A stretch of 46,653 nucleotides of DNA, taken from assembly GCA_026988015.1 (NCBI GenBank), contig JALSMA010000045.1, positions 1 to 46,653 of the forward strand, in the 5' to 3' direction. Position numbers and translations under genes: made by a program. The notes under the pieces were generated by a model. That model worked only from the letters and a program-made list of their open reading frames with translations, had not been told where the DNA came from and ran no database searches. Positions 15,011 to 24,963 of this stretch are shown here, piece by piece. Origin of the DNA: Desulfobulbaceae bacterium (GTDB taxonomy: Bacteria > Desulfobacterota > Desulfobulbia > Desulfobulbales > Desulfocapsaceae). Every line of letters starts with the position of its first letter. Positions within the stretch are counted from its first letter, which is position 1.

Positions 15011-16132
15011 TTAAAAGAGGTCTCCCTCAATTATAAGATCAACGCCACACTGCTCATAACTAACATTGCTCAGTTTTGGAGCAGTAGAACGGTCAGTAAC
15101 TCTGAAGTCTTTCAGGAGTGGAGTACCATCGGAGCCAGCAAACAGGGGTGCCACGAAAAGCATGACCCTGTCAACCAACGCCTGCCTCATAAAACTACCA
15201 TGAACGGCAGCCCCTCCTTCAACGAGCAGTGAACACACATCAACAGACCCCAGATACTCGAGCACCTCCCCTAAATCAAGTCCTTGCTCAGGTACTGAAG
15301 AAACGCTCCGTACAGTCACTCCTTCTATGGAGTTCAGGTGCGCAACCTTCTCTCCGTTGCAATCAGAGGAACAAAAAAGCAGTGTCTCGGCATTAGACTC
15401 AAGGTGAAGAATTCTGGAATCAAGTGGAATAGAAAGAGAAGTGTCGAGAACCACCCTCAGGGGGTCTCTACTGTTTGCCCCCAAACGAGTGGTGAGTGAG
15501 GGATCATCAGCTGCCAAAGTGCCACTTCCAATCAGTATGGCATCAAAGCTGTCACGCAGATTATGTACCCTTGTCCTCGAATCATTCCCTGTCATCTGAC
15601 CGGCAACACCATCCTGATAACTCAACCTGCCATCGAGACTCATACCAGCTTTCATCACAACAAAGGGCTTACCTGTTGTGATATGCTTAATAAAAGGCCT
15701 GTTAAGCTCAAGGCACTCCTTTTCAAGCACACCACTGACAACCTCTATACCACACTCCCTGAGATAAGAATTACCAGAACCACTGACAATTGGATTAGGA
15801 TCAACCATACCAACCACTACCCGCTTTATTCCAGCATCAACAATTGCACGGCTGCATGGCGGCGTGCGCCCGGTGTGATTACATGGTTCCAGTGTTACAT
15901 ATATGGTTGCTCCCTCTGCCCTGCTTCCCGCTTTACGCAAAGCATGAACCTCAGCATGCAGAGTCCCAGCCTTCTTGTGATACCCTGAACTGACTACATC
16001 ATTATCAATTACAACGACAGCGCCCACACAAGGATTTGGTGAGGTCCGCCCAAGGCCCTTTCTAGCCTCCTGCAACGCAAGTGCCATAAAATGTACATCA
16101 TTGTTTGAGAATTCTTTCTCAGGAATGATCAT
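15011..16132 (-). CDS. ribD: bifunctional riboflavin biosynthesis deaminase/reductase RibD
   Basis: A 373-residue two-domain enzyme for the second and third steps of riboflavin synthesis. The N-terminal cytidine-deaminase-type domain carries HAE (H59, E61) and [11 protein letters not shown] (C84, C93) zinc ligands. The C-terminal NADPH-dependent reductase domain (about 150-373) shows [28 protein letters not shown] and [13 protein letters not shown]. Length is normal. ATG at 16132 lies within the end of nrdR (14-bp overlap), so translation is coupled. In many bacteria ribD follows nrdR; no other rib gene is seen before the ParB-like region, so the rest of the pathway is elsewhere. Confidence 0.95.
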   Translation of the reverse strand: MIIPEKEFSNNDVHFMALALQEARKGLGRTSPNPCVGAVVVIDNDVVSSGYHKKAGTLHAEVHALRKAGSRAEGATIYVTLEPCNHTGRTPPCSRAIVDAGIKRVVVGMVDPNPIVSGSGNSYLRECGIEVVSGVLEKECLELNRPFIKHITTGKPFVVMKAGMSLDGRLSYQDGVAGQMTGNDSRTRVHNLRDSFDAILIGSGTLAADDPSLTTRLGANSRDPLRVVLDTSLSIPLDSRILHLESNAETLLFCSSDCNGEKVAHLNSIEGVTVRSVSSVPEQGLDLGEVLEYLGSVDVCSLLVEGGAAVHGSFMRQALVDRVMLFVAPLFAGSDGTPLLKDFRVTDRSTAPKLSNVSYEQCGVDLIIEGDLF

Positions 16133-16601
16133 CTACCTCTATATCCCCTCTGGAGTCAAGAAGGCCTTTTAGTTCATCCATAAATTCATTGACATCCTTG
16201 AACTGCCGATACACAGATGCAAATCTCACATAGGCCACTTCATCAAGCTTTGGAAGTTCCTCCATTACCCACTCCCCTATCACCTCGGATGGTACCTCTT
16301 TGGAAGGGAAATCCTGCAGTTTGCTTTCAATATCATCAACAAAGCCATCAATATCATCACAGCTGACAGGCCTTTTTTCACAGGCTTTCTCAAGACCAAC
16401 AACCATCTTTTGCCTATCCCACACCTCGCGCCGCCCATCTTTTTTTACAAGCATTGGCAACATTACTTCCAGTCTTTCGTATGTTGTGAACCGTTGTTCA
16501 CAGGAGAGACAGGAGCGCCTTCTTCTGGTAATAGTACTCTCTTTATTGAGACGTGAATCTATAACCTTGTTATCAAGATGACCGCAATAGGGACATTTCA
16601 T
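16119..16601 (-). CDS. nrdR: transcriptional repressor NrdR
   Basis: A 160-residue zinc-ribbon plus ATP-cone repressor of ribonucleotide reductase genes. The N-terminal zinc ribbon has C3, C6, C31 and C34, with the basic stretch TRRRRSC before the second pair. The ATP-cone (about 49-139) starts [19 protein letters not shown]. It senses dATP/ATP. It lies 23 bp downstream of glyA and overlaps ribD, a neighbourhood conserved in many proteobacteria. Confidence 0.96.
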   Translation of the reverse strand: MKCPYCGHLDNKVIDSRLNKESTITRRRRSCLSCEQRFTTYERLEVMLPMLVKKDGRREVWDRQKMVVGLEKACEKRPVSCDDIDGFVDDIESKLQDFPSKEVPSEVIGEWVMEELPKLDEVAYVRFASVYRQFKDVNEFMDELKGLLDSRGDIEVDDHS

Positions 16602-16624
16602 AGATACTCCAGTGCAGAGATAAT

Positions 16625-17863
16625 TTAAAAAATATTTGAAAGTGGATATTTTTCACAAAGAGTGCGAACTTCGCTTCGTACTGTCTGCATGGATTCCTCA
16701 CTGCGTTCAATAAGGACCTTTTCTATCCATCCGGCAATCAACCCCATCTCTTCAGTCTTGAGTCCCCGGGTGGTGACCGCCGGGGTACCAATACGGATAC
16801 CTGATGTCACAAAACGAGGTTGTTTGTCAAATGGGATAGCATTTTTATTGGTTGTCAACCCGGCATTTTCGAGTAATTCTTCAGCATCCTTACCCGTTAT
16901 ATCCTTAGAGGTGAGATCAAGGAGAACCAAGTGATTGTCAGTACCACCAGAGACCAGCCTGAACCCTTTACCTACAAGATTTCCCCCGAGAGCAGCGGTA
17001 TTAGCAACCACCTGATGCTGATACTGTTTGAATGATTTACCCATGGCTTCTTTAAAGGCAACAGCCTTGGCAGCAATCACATGAACAAGGGGCCCCCCCT
17101 GGATACCTGGGAAAATTTTAGAATCAAGGCTTTTCCCCCACTTCTTCTTGGCAAGGATAAGACCACCACGGGGACCACGCATAGTTTTATGGGTGGTTGT
17201 GGTCACAAAATCAGCATGAGGTACTGGAGAAGGATGAACGCCAGCCGCAACAAGACCTGCTATATGGGCCATATCCACCATGAACAAGGCCCCAATCTGA
17301 TCTGCAATCTTCCGAAAACCCTCAAAATCGATAAACCTGGAATAAGCGGAGGCCCCTGCCACGATCATTTTGGGACGATTCTCGAATGCGATGCGCTCAA
17401 CCTCCTCCATATTGATTTGCTCGGTCTTTTTATCGACACCATAGGAAAGGAAATTAAAGAGTTGTCCGGAAAAATTAACACCACTGCCATGAGTCAAATG
17501 CCCACCATGGGCGAGATCCATACCAAGAACCTTGTCGCCAGGCTTGAGGGTGGCAAAATAAACAGCCATATTTGCCTGAGATCCTGAGTGAGGCTGAACA
17601 TTCGCATATTCTGCTCCAAATATTTCACAAGCTCTTTCAATGGCAAGACTCTCTGCGATATCTGCATAGTCACAGCCACCATAATATCTCTTCCTGGGAT
17701 AGCCTTCGGCATATTTATTGGTAAAAATTGACCCTTGAGCCTCTAAAACTGCACGGGACACAATATTTTCCGATGCTATCAATTCCAGCTGACTATCCTG
17801 GCGCTCATATTCGTGGTTGATACAATTAAATATATCCGGATCACTGTTTTCTAAAGAAGCCAT
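16625..17863 (-). CDS. glyA: serine hydroxymethyltransferase
   Basis: A 412-residue PLP enzyme interconverting serine plus tetrahydrofolate with glycine plus methylene-tetrahydrofolate. Key stretches: [20 protein letters not shown], the substrate-aligning [12 protein letters not shown] and [14 protein letters not shown] with PLP lysine K226. Full length for the family. ATG at 17863 with a modest GAGTGAG ribosome-binding sequence. First gene after the terminator that ends the fab-rpiB transcript, so it likely starts its own glyA-nrdR-ribD operon; a TATAAT hexamer lies near 17886-17891 on the minus strand but lacks a good -35. Confidence 0.97.
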   Translation of the reverse strand: MASLENSDPDIFNCINHEYERQDSQLELIASENIVSRAVLEAQGSIFTNKYAEGYPRKRYYGGCDYADIAESLAIERACEIFGAEYANVQPHSGSQANMAVYFATLKPGDKVLGMDLAHGGHLTHGSGVNFSGQLFNFLSYGVDKKTEQINMEEVERIAFENRPKMIVAGASAYSRFIDFEGFRKIADQIGALFMVDMAHIAGLVAAGVHPSPVPHADFVTTTTHKTMRGPRGGLILAKKKWGKSLDSKIFPGIQGGPLVHVIAAKAVAFKEAMGKSFKQYQHQVVANTAALGGNLVGKGFRLVSGGTDNHLVLLDLTSKDITGKDAEELLENAGLTTNKNAIPFDKQPRFVTSGIRIGTPAVTTRGLKTEEMGLIAGWIEKVLIERSEESMQTVRSEVRTLCEKYPLSNIF

Positions 17864-17923
17864 ATCTCACTCTCTTATTGGTCTAATTATATTTGTACTG
17901 TCCAAGGTAAAACTAAACAGACG

Positions 17924-17957
17924 AAAAAACCGGCAGGCCCAAAATGGCATGCCGGCT
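17924..17957 (-). terminator. intrinsic terminator between rpiB and glyA
   Basis: GCCGGCA...TGCCGGT stem with an inner GCC/GGC pairing and one bulged base, followed on the minus strand by U6 (17924-17929). It lies 42 bp after the rpiB stop. Confidence 0.82.
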
Positions 17958-17998
17958 TTAGCGGAAGTATTTATTAAGAAGTCACGAAAAAAAACATG

Positions 17999-18424
17999 TT
18001 AACTGAACAGGGCGATACGGCGCTGGTGCCGCCCTCCACCAAAAGGGGTGCTCAGCCATGTTCGTACGATCTCCATAGCAACTCCAGGCCCGGTAACACG
18101 TTCTCCGAGACAGAGCACATTGGCGTCATTATGCTCACGACTCATCTGAGCAGTAAAATGCTCACTGCAGAGTGCAGCCCTGATACCCTTATGTTTATTA
18201 GCCGCCATGGACATGCCGATACCAGTGCCACAAATGAGTATCCCCATATCTGATTCACCTTTGTCAATCTTTTCACAGACAAGATCAGCAAACCCAGGGT
18301 AATCTACAGATTCTTCATTGTAGCAACCGACGTCAAGAACTTCATGGCCAAGTTCCTTTAACAAAGGAAGTATAACTTCCTTTAAAGAATAGCCACCATG
18401 ATCTGATCCAATTGCAACTTTCAC
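17999..18424 (-). CDS. rpiB: ribose 5-phosphate isomerase B
   Basis: A 141-residue RpiB/LacAB family sugar-phosphate isomerase linking ribulose 5-phosphate and ribose 5-phosphate. SDHGGYSLKE at the N-terminus, the catalytic-cysteine loop ICGTGIGMSMAANKHKGIRAA and the SREHNDANVLCLGER segment are typical. It begins 13 bp after fabF and closes the fatty-acid operon before the terminator at 17924-17957, supplying pentose phosphate next to glyA, nrdR and ribD. Confidence 0.95.
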   Translation of the reverse strand: MKVAIGSDHGGYSLKEVILPLLKELGHEVLDVGCYNEESVDYPGFADLVCEKIDKGESDMGILICGTGIGMSMAANKHKGIRAALCSEHFTAQMSREHNDANVLCLGERVTGPGVAMEIVRTWLSTPFGGGRHQRRIALFS

Positions 18425-18437
18425 CTTATCCCCTCTG

Positions 18438-19682
18438 TTATTCGCTAAAGCGTTTCATCACCACAACACCATTTGTGCCACCGAAACCGAAGGAATTGGA
18501 AATCGCAGCACGAATTTCCATTTTCCGGGCAGTATGCGGCACATAATCAAGATCACACTCAACACTTGGAGTGTCCAAATTAATGGTGGGTGGGACAATC
18601 TGATTTTTGATACTGAGGGCAGTAAAAGCAGATTCAAGTCCCCCTGCAGCACCTAGGGCGTGACCTGTCATTGACTTGGTGGAGCTGATTGCAAGATTTT
18701 TTGCATGATCCCCAAAAACAGTTTTAATCGCCACGGTTTCACAACGATCATTTAATGGGGTAGAAGTTCCATGAGCATTGATATAATCAACATCAACCGG
18801 GGATAACCCGGCATCCAGCAGTGCCATTTCCATACAGCGCACAGCCCCATTACCGTCCTCCGGAGGGGCCGCAATATGATACGCATCACCGGAGGCACCT
18901 GAACCAATTACCTCAGCGTATATATCAGCCCCTCTCTGAAGCGCATGTGATAACTCTTCAAGCACCAGCATCCCTGCACCTTCAGCTATCAGGAAACCAT
19001 CTCTGTCCTGATCAAAAGGACGTGAAGCCCTTTTTGGATCATCATTTCTAGTGGAAAGGGCCTTCATAGAACTGAAGCCGCCCACACCAAGTGGACAGAT
19101 AACAGATTCTGTTCCACCTGTAATAACCACATCACAGCTGCCATAAACAATTGACTTAAACGCCTCGCCGACTGCATGGGTACTGGCTGCACATGCAGTA
19201 GAAAGGGACAGATTCGGTCCCCTGGCACCCACTTGCATGGAAATGTGTCCCGATGGCATATTAGGTATGGCCATGGGAATAAAAAACGGTGAAATCCTCT
19301 TGGCACCACGGTCAAGGTAGATATTGTGGTTTTTTTCAATGGTCGGCAAGCCACCCATCCCACAACCGGTGATCACCCCAACACGATTACTATTGCCGCT
19401 GTCAATTACAAGTCCACTATCTTCAACAGCTTCCCTGGCAGCTACAATTCCATACTGGACAAAGAGATCCAAGTGCTTGGCACTTTTCTTGTCAAAATGA
19501 TCCAGGACGTCAAAATCGGTCACCTCTGCAGCTATCTGCGAAGCCATCCCGGAAGCATCGAACCGGGTGATAGGGCCTACACCACTTCTTCCTTCAAGAA
19601 TTCCGGACCAGGTTTTATCCTTTCCTGTCCCCAAAGGAGTTACCAGTCCAATTCCGGTAACCACAACTCTACGCTTGGCCAT
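18438..19682 (-). CDS. fabF: beta-ketoacyl-ACP synthase II
   Basis: A 414-residue condensing enzyme of fatty acid elongation. The Cys-His-His triad is visible: C164 (STACAAS), H304 (NAHGTST) and H341 (MTGHALGAAGG), plus the C-terminal NSFGFGGTNG loop. It elongates acyl-ACP with malonyl-ACP. Placed directly after acpP, as in most fab operons. Confidence 0.97.
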   Translation of the reverse strand: MAKRRVVVTGIGLVTPLGTGKDKTWSGILEGRSGVGPITRFDASGMASQIAAEVTDFDVLDHFDKKSAKHLDLFVQYGIVAAREAVEDSGLVIDSGNSNRVGVITGCGMGGLPTIEKNHNIYLDRGAKRISPFFIPMAIPNMPSGHISMQVGARGPNLSLSTACAASTHAVGEAFKSIVYGSCDVVITGGTESVICPLGVGGFSSMKALSTRNDDPKRASRPFDQDRDGFLIAEGAGMLVLEELSHALQRGADIYAEVIGSGASGDAYHIAAPPEDGNGAVRCMEMALLDAGLSPVDVDYINAHGTSTPLNDRCETVAIKTVFGDHAKNLAISSTKSMTGHALGAAGGLESAFTALSIKNQIVPPTINLDTPSVECDLDYVPHTARKMEIRAAISNSFGFGGTNGVVVMKRFSE

Positions 19683-19723
19683 CGTATCCTCTTGATTTAT
19701 CGGGTATTACTTTTCCCAAAAGC

Positions 19724-19954
19724 TTATTTCAAGTTATTTACAAAATCAATGGCGTTCTGAACAGTAGCAATCTTTTCTGCTTCTTCATCAGGAATTTCAA
19801 CATCAAACTCCTCTTCCATTGCCATGATAAGCTCGACCAAGTCAAGGGAATCAGCACCAAGATCATCCACAAAAGATGCACCTGGAACAACTTTCTCTTT
19901 ATCAACACTCAACTGCTCAACAATAATATCAACCATCTGTTGTTCAATTGCCAT
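19724..19954 (-). CDS. acpP: acyl carrier protein
   Basis: A 76-residue acidic four-helix carrier. The phosphopantetheine attachment serine is S36 in [20 protein letters not shown]. Length and motif are canonical for fatty acid synthesis ACP. It lies between fabG and fabF with the ATG at 19954. Confidence 0.97.
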   Translation of the reverse strand: MAIEQQMVDIIVEQLSVDKEKVVPGASFVDDLGADSLDLVELIMAMEEEFDVEIPDEEAEKIATVQNAIDFVNNLK

Positions 19955-20067
19955 TTTAAACTCCTATTTATTTTTACTATTTTTTATGAATCCCGGATTT
20001 CCCGAATATTCAATCACCAATACTGTCACAAAAGACTACTAATACCAAAATCGAACAAAACTGTAAA

Positions 20068-20811
20068 TCACATATACATACCACCATTCACATGAATAGT
20101 ACTTCCTGTCACATAACTGCCATCATTACTGACGAGGAAAGCTACTGCTCCAGCAACATCATCAGGCTCTCCAAGGGATGCCAGCGGAATCTCAGCCTTA
20201 ATTTTTTCCTGGATTTCTTCAGATAGATCACGGGTCATATCAGTAACAATATACCCAGGTGCTACAGCATTAACAGTGATATTGCGAGTGGCAAATTCAC
20301 GAGCCATGGATTTTGTCAATCCCTGCATTCCCGCCTTTGCTGATGCGTAATTTACCTGCCCGGCGTTCCCAGAAAACCCAATGACCGACGAGATATTCAC
20401 AATACGCCCCCATCTCTTTTTCATCATTGATCGTGCTACAGCCTTTGAACAGAAAAATGAACCTTTGAGGTTGGTATCTAGTACCATATCCCAATCAGCT
20501 TCTTTCATTCTGGCCATCAGCCCGTCCCTGGTTATCCCGGCATTGTTAACAAGAATGTCAATGGAACCGGCCTCTTTAATCAGGGTCTTGATTACGTTTT
20601 GAGCCATATCCGCATCTGCGACATTAAACTGTGTAATATCAGCACTACCACCTGCAGAAATGATTATTTTTCTGGTTTCCTCAGCTGCATCTGAATCGGA
20701 AACATAGTTGATGAAGACATGGGCTCCCATTTGGGCCAACCGTACAGAGATGGCACGTCCAATCCCTCTACTTCCGCCTGTTACCAAGGCATTTTTTCCT
20801 TTCAGACTCAT
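20068..20811 (-). CDS. fabG: 3-oxoacyl-ACP reductase
   Basis: A 247-residue short-chain dehydrogenase. NADPH-binding [10 protein letters not shown], the NNAG motif, and the Ser-Tyr-Lys catalytic set in [23 protein letters not shown] are all present; the C-terminal GGMYM is the typical FabG end. It reduces 3-ketoacyl-ACP in each elongation round. ATG overlaps the etfA stop by ATGA, so translation follows the ETF genes. Confidence 0.96.
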   Translation of the reverse strand: MSLKGKNALVTGGSRGIGRAISVRLAQMGAHVFINYVSDSDAAEETRKIIISAGGSADITQFNVADADMAQNVIKTLIKEAGSIDILVNNAGITRDGLMARMKEADWDMVLDTNLKGSFFCSKAVARSMMKKRWGRIVNISSVIGFSGNAGQVNYASAKAGMQGLTKSMAREFATRNITVNAVAPGYIVTDMTRDLSEEIQEKIKAEIPLASLGEPDDVAGAVAFLVSNDGSYVTGSTIHVNGGMYM

Positions 20812-22001
20812 ATTTTTCGATGTCCTTCAATTTTACTGATCAGTTTGGGAAGGACCTCATACAGGTCACCCACTATACCGAAATCAGCCACATTAAAAAT
20901 AGGTGCGTTTTCATCGCGGTTAATGGCAACTATGGTCTCAGATGACTGCATTCCTGCAACATGCTGGATGGCACCAGAAATACCACACGCTATATATAAT
21001 TTAGGTGCCACTGTTTTTCCTGTCTGACCAACCTGATGGGGGTACCCGATCCAACCGGCGTCAACCACAGCCCTGCTTGCTGAAACAGCACCATCAAGGG
21101 ACTGAGCAAGTTCACGGATAAGATCAAAACCTTTTTCACTGTCAAGGCCACGTCCGCCACCAATCAGAATATCAGAATCTTGAATATTCACATCATAATT
21201 TTCAGCGACAACGGATTCCAAAACCCTTACCTTTGAGGACAACATTGTTTCATCAAGCACTACATCAACGACGCTACCCTGCCTTGCTGCGTCAAATTCA
21301 AACTCTTGCATCACCTTGGGCCGCACGGTAGCCATCTGCGGCCTGGAACCTGGACAAACAATGGTTGCCATAATATTTCCACCAAAAGCCGGTCGCGTCT
21401 GCAATAGCGCACCATCATCATGGCGGATCTCAAGCTGAGTACAATCAGCAGTGAGCCCTGCCCCAAGGGTATTTGCAACTCCGGGTATAAATGAGCGTCC
21501 TATTGCAGTGGCTCCTGCAAGAACGACTTCGGGCTGATGCTCACGGATCAGGGTGGTAAGTATGGAACCGTAACATTCATCCGTAAAATGTTCCAAGGCC
21601 GGATTATCTGCACGATAAACCTTATCTGCACCATGACTGATTAATTCTTGTGCGGTGTCTTCAGTACCAGTACCAATCAGGACCGCGGAGAGTTCAACCC
21701 CACGAGTATCAGCAAGTTTACGTCCGACACCAAGAAGTTCCAAGGATACAGGAGCCAGTTTTCCAGCTCGGTACTCACAGTAAACCCAGATTCCGCTCCA
21801 ACTCTCAAGATCGACTTGAACGTTCTTCTCAACACCCTCAAGGCTGAGTGCTTCTACTTCACAACTGTCGACACAGGAGCCGCAAAGAGTACAGGATTCA
21901 CCAACCACGGCAATTCCATCAACAACTTCGATTGCTCCAAAAGCACAGTTTTCCTCACACAGTCCGCATCCTACACACAAATCACTGTCAACTATCAGCA
22001 T
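20808..22001 (-). CDS. etfA: electron transfer flavoprotein alpha subunit with N-terminal 2[4Fe-4S] ferredoxin domain
   Basis: A 397-residue fusion. Residues 1-55 are a bacterial-type ferredoxin with two clusters (C9, C12, C15, C19 and C37, C40, C43, C47). The rest is EtfA, ending in the FAD-binding part with [28 protein letters not shown] and [20 protein letters not shown]. Ferredoxin-extended EtfA is known from the caffeoyl-CoA reductase-Etf complex and related electron-bifurcating systems; plain mitochondrial-type ETF lacks it. Overlaps fabG by 4 bp and follows etfB by 22 bp. Confidence 0.94.
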   Translation of the reverse strand: MLIVDSDLCVGCGLCEENCAFGAIEVVDGIAVVGESCTLCGSCVDSCEVEALSLEGVEKNVQVDLESWSGIWVYCEYRAGKLAPVSLELLGVGRKLADTRGVELSAVLIGTGTEDTAQELISHGADKVYRADNPALEHFTDECYGSILTTLIREHQPEVVLAGATAIGRSFIPGVANTLGAGLTADCTQLEIRHDDGALLQTRPAFGGNIMATIVCPGSRPQMATVRPKVMQEFEFDAARQGSVVDVVLDETMLSSKVRVLESVVAENYDVNIQDSDILIGGGRGLDSEKGFDLIRELAQSLDGAVSASRAVVDAGWIGYPHQVGQTGKTVAPKLYIACGISGAIQHVAGMQSSETIVAINRDENAPIFNVADFGIVGDLYEVLPKLISKIEGHRKI

Positions 22002-22023
22002 GGCTCTCTTCTCTCCACTAATC

Positions 22024-22803
22024 TTATAGATAAACAGCTATTTTATGGACCAGCTGCTCAACCTGTTCGTCAATGGAGCCGGTTAAGAGAGCACGTTCTC
22101 CACGGGGTGGTGGGGGAAAGACATCAACAACCTGGGTGGGCGATCCGGCAAGCCCTATTTTGGCAGGATCAGCACCAACATCTTCGGCATTGAATACCAT
22201 AATTTCGGTTTTTTTCGCTTTCAGCTTCCCTTTAAGAGATGGTACCCGCGGCTCATTAATATCCTTTACAACAGTTAGCAGCAGAGGACATTCAGCGGCA
22301 ATGACATCATAGCCGTCATCCATCATCCTCTCCATGATAATCTCAGTTTCGCCAGCCTCACGGATCTTTTGGACACAGGTGACAAATGGTATCCCAAGCT
22401 GAACAGCAAGACCTGGCCCAACTTGAGCAGTGTCCCCGTCTATGGCCTGTTTTCCACAAATAATGAGGTCAAACGAACCAAGCTTTTTTACGGCCTTTGC
22501 AAGGGTATATGAGGTGGCCCAGGTGTCAGCTCCGGCAAAGGCACGATCCGAGACAAGCACCCCACGATCCGCACCACAGGAAATTGCCTGTTTAAGAACA
22601 TCCTGAGCCTGAGGAGGTCCCATACTCAATACCGTGACTTCACCACCTAACTGCTCTTTCAGTCGAACCGCCTCCTCCACCGCGTGCTGATCATAAGGGT
22701 TCATAATGGACAGCACCCCTTCCCTGGCAAGGGTATTGGTCTCAGGATCCAGGCGTACATCCTTGGCATCAGGAACCTGCTTAACACAGACAACAATATT
22801 CAT
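22024..22803 (-). CDS. etfB: electron transfer flavoprotein beta subunit
   Basis: A 259-residue EtfB. It begins NIVVCVKQVPDAKDVRLDPETN and has the adenine-nucleotide loop ICGKQAIDGDTAQVGPGLA; the GDTAQVGP string resembles bifurcating-type EtfB rather than the AMP-binding form of simple ETF. It forms a heterodimer with EtfA and passes electrons to or from the adjacent acyl-CoA dehydrogenase. 18 bp after acd. Confidence 0.94.
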   Translation of the reverse strand: MNIVVCVKQVPDAKDVRLDPETNTLAREGVLSIMNPYDQHAVEEAVRLKEQLGGEVTVLSMGPPQAQDVLKQAISCGADRGVLVSDRAFAGADTWATSYTLAKAVKKLGSFDLIICGKQAIDGDTAQVGPGLAVQLGIPFVTCVQKIREAGETEIIMERMMDDGYDVIAAECPLLLTVVKDINEPRVPSLKGKLKAKKTEIMVFNAEDVGADPAKIGLAGSPTQVVDVFPPPPRGERALLTGSIDEQVEQLVHKIAVYL

Positions 22804-22821
22804 TTCGATTTATCCCAGAGT

Positions 22822-23976
22822 CTATTTTCTTGAATATTCCTTATTGAGTTCCTGGCCAATCACATTACGCTGAACCTGATTGGTTCCTTCGTAAATCTGA
22901 AGTATTTTGGCGTCACGCATCATTTTTTCAACTGGATACTCCCTCATATACCCATAACCACCCATGACCTGTACTGCATCTATGGAGACCTTCATGGCCA
23001 TATCTGTTGCCATAACCTTACACATGGAAGACACCTTTGACATATCCTTTGGATGAGCATCAATATGCTTTGCTGCTGAGTAAACCAGCGCCCGGGAAGC
23101 CTCGAGCTGAATGGCCATATCGGCAAGTATGTGCTGTATAGCCTGGAAGGAGATAATGGGTTTATCAAACTGAATACGCTGCTTGGCGTAGGTCGTTGCT
23201 TCATCTACACAGGCCTGACCAATACCTAGTCCCAGAGCTGCGATTCCTGGTCGTGATGAATCCAAAGTCTTCATAACTGTTATAAATCCAGTCCCCTTAC
23301 GGCCAATGAGACGATCTGCTGGGATTCTGCAATCTTTAAAGATCAGTTCTGTTGTCGATGAAGCTCGAATCCCCATTTTCCTCTCTTTGGGACCACAGGT
23401 AAACCCGGGGTCACCTTCCTCAACAACAAACATGGAAGCACCACGTGCTCCCCTGGAGCGGTCTGTGATGGCAACAATTGTATAAATCTGCGCCTCACCA
23501 CCATTGGTTATCCATTGCTTGGTTCCGTTTAGAACCCACTCATTACCATCGAGCTCTGCGGTAGTTTGAATTCCAGATGCATCAGAACCAGCATTCGCTT
23601 CAGTGAGCCCAAAAGCTGCAAATTTTTGTCCAGCAGCAACAGCTGGGAGATGCTTCTGTTTCATCTCCTCAGAGCCTGATATCAGTATAGGATAAATTCC
23701 AAGAGCACTTGCGGCAAATGCTGTGGCAACTCCAATACAGCCACGACCTAACTGTTCAAGAGCAAGTACGATATCAAGACAACCACCACCAAACCCTCCG
23801 TATTCCTCAGGAATAGGTACACCAAAGAGGTCTGCCTGACCCATGTTTTCAAGGATTTTACGTGGAAACTCGTCTTTTTCGTCTAATTCTGCACGATTGG
23901 GAATGATCTGCTCATCGGTGATCTGCCTGGCGATCTCCACAATCATGTTCTGCTCTTCTGTAAGAAAATAATCCAT
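22822..23976 (-). CDS. acyl-CoA dehydrogenase family flavoprotein
   Basis: A 384-residue acyl-CoA dehydrogenase with the standard fold. FGLTEANAGSDASG and WITNGGEA are the FAD/substrate motifs, RMQ-type residues near YAKQRIQFDKPI, and the catalytic base E363 lies in IYEGTNQVQRN as in short-chain dehydrogenases. Normally it desaturates acyl-CoA and hands electrons to ETF; with a ferredoxin-type ETF next door it could run in the enoyl-reducing direction. It sits between fabH and etfB inside a fatty acid synthesis operon, so a role in making rather than burning fatty acids is possible but unproven. Exact chain-length class cannot be read from sequence. Confidence 0.93.
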   Translation of the reverse strand: MDYFLTEEQNMIVEIARQITDEQIIPNRAELDEKDEFPRKILENMGQADLFGVPIPEEYGGFGGGCLDIVLALEQLGRGCIGVATAFAASALGIYPILISGSEEMKQKHLPAVAAGQKFAAFGLTEANAGSDASGIQTTAELDGNEWVLNGTKQWITNGGEAQIYTIVAITDRSRGARGASMFVVEEGDPGFTCGPKERKMGIRASSTTELIFKDCRIPADRLIGRKGTGFITVMKTLDSSRPGIAALGLGIGQACVDEATTYAKQRIQFDKPIISFQAIQHILADMAIQLEASRALVYSAAKHIDAHPKDMSKVSSMCKVMATDMAMKVSIDAVQVMGGYGYMREYPVEKMMRDAKILQIYEGTNQVQRNVIGQELNKEYSRK

Positions 23977-23988
23977 CGTCTCTCCTGT

Positions 23989-24963
23989 TTACCACCTTAG
24001 CAAAGATGCTCCCCAGGTAAAACCACCACCAAAGGAACAAACTAAAAGTAAATCCCCACGTTTTAATCGGCCTTCACGATTTGCCTCATCCAATGCGATT
24101 GGAACGGAAGCCGCTGACGTATTACCATATTTCTGGACGTTTATGAACACTTTTTCTTCTTCGACACCAAGGCGAGATATGAGTTTCTTCAGAATACGAA
24201 TATTGGCCTGATGAGGAATCATCAGGTCGATGGAACCCAGATCAACATTTTCACGACTGAGCAGATCCCTGATAGCACTTTCCATAGCCCTAACCGCATA
24301 CTTAAATACCTCACTCCCCTCCATTAAAATATAAGACCCCGGGTTCTCTGCCAATTCCAGTTCTGGATTACAAGATGGTGCTGTATGCATATAGAGGAGG
24401 TTCCAGAGTGTTCCATCTGAAAGGAGGTTGGTAGCAATGACGCCACGCTCGTTATCCTGATACTCGGCAAGCACGGCACCTGCTCCATCACCAAAAAGGA
24501 TACAGGTATTCCTGTCTTCCCAGTCCGTACGACTGGACAGGGTTTCTGTCCCTATTACCAGGATTTTCTTCCCCTTTTCAACTCGAAGATATTTGTCACC
24601 ACTATCGAGTGCAAAAAGAAATCCTGAGCAGGCAGCATTCACATCATAAGCAAAGGCATTTACAGCACCAAGTTCCTTTTGTATAAAGCAGGCACAGGAT
24701 GGCATGAGCATGTGGGAACTCATGGTTGCGACAACAATGAGATCTATCTCTTCAGCGGTTACTTCAGCCATCTCCATGGCTTTTCTCGCAGCAGCGGTAC
24801 CGAGTTGATAGGTGGCTTCGCCTAGTCCACTGATCCTGCGATTGGCGATACCGGTACGGCTGAGAATCCATTCATCATTCGTATCAACCAATTTTTCCAG
24901 ATCATTATTAGAGAGGATTTTTTTGGGGAGGCTGGAGCCAGTTCCAAGAATTACCGCACCCAT
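23989..24963 (-). CDS. fabH: beta-ketoacyl-ACP synthase III
   Basis: A 324-residue initiating condensing enzyme (acyl-CoA plus malonyl-ACP). Catalytic C112 (NAACSGFLFAL), H251 (IPHQANIRI) and N281 (KYGNTSAAS) are in place. Its ATG shares one base with the plsX stop (TAATG), so translation is coupled. Confidence 0.96.
   Translation of the reverse strand: MGAVILGTGSSLPKKILSNNDLEKLVDTNDEWILSRTGIANRRISGLGEATYQLGTAAARKAMEMAEVTAEEIDLIVVATMSSHMLMPSCACFIQKELGAVNAFAYDVNAACSGFLFALDSGDKYLRVEKGKKILVIGTETLSSRTDWEDRNTCILFGDGAGAVLAEYQDNERGVIATNLLSDGTLWNLLYMHTAPSCNPELELAENPGSYILMEGSEVFKYAVRAMESAIRDLLSRENVDLGSIDLMIPHQANIRILKKLISRLGVEEEKVFINVQKYGNTSAASVPIALDEANREGRLKRGDLLLVCSFGGGFTWGASLLRW

Noticed and set aside
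14817-15014. Selenoprotein reading through TGA at 14928
   Set aside because: No convincing SECIS-like hairpin just after the TGA and no known selenoprotein resemblance.
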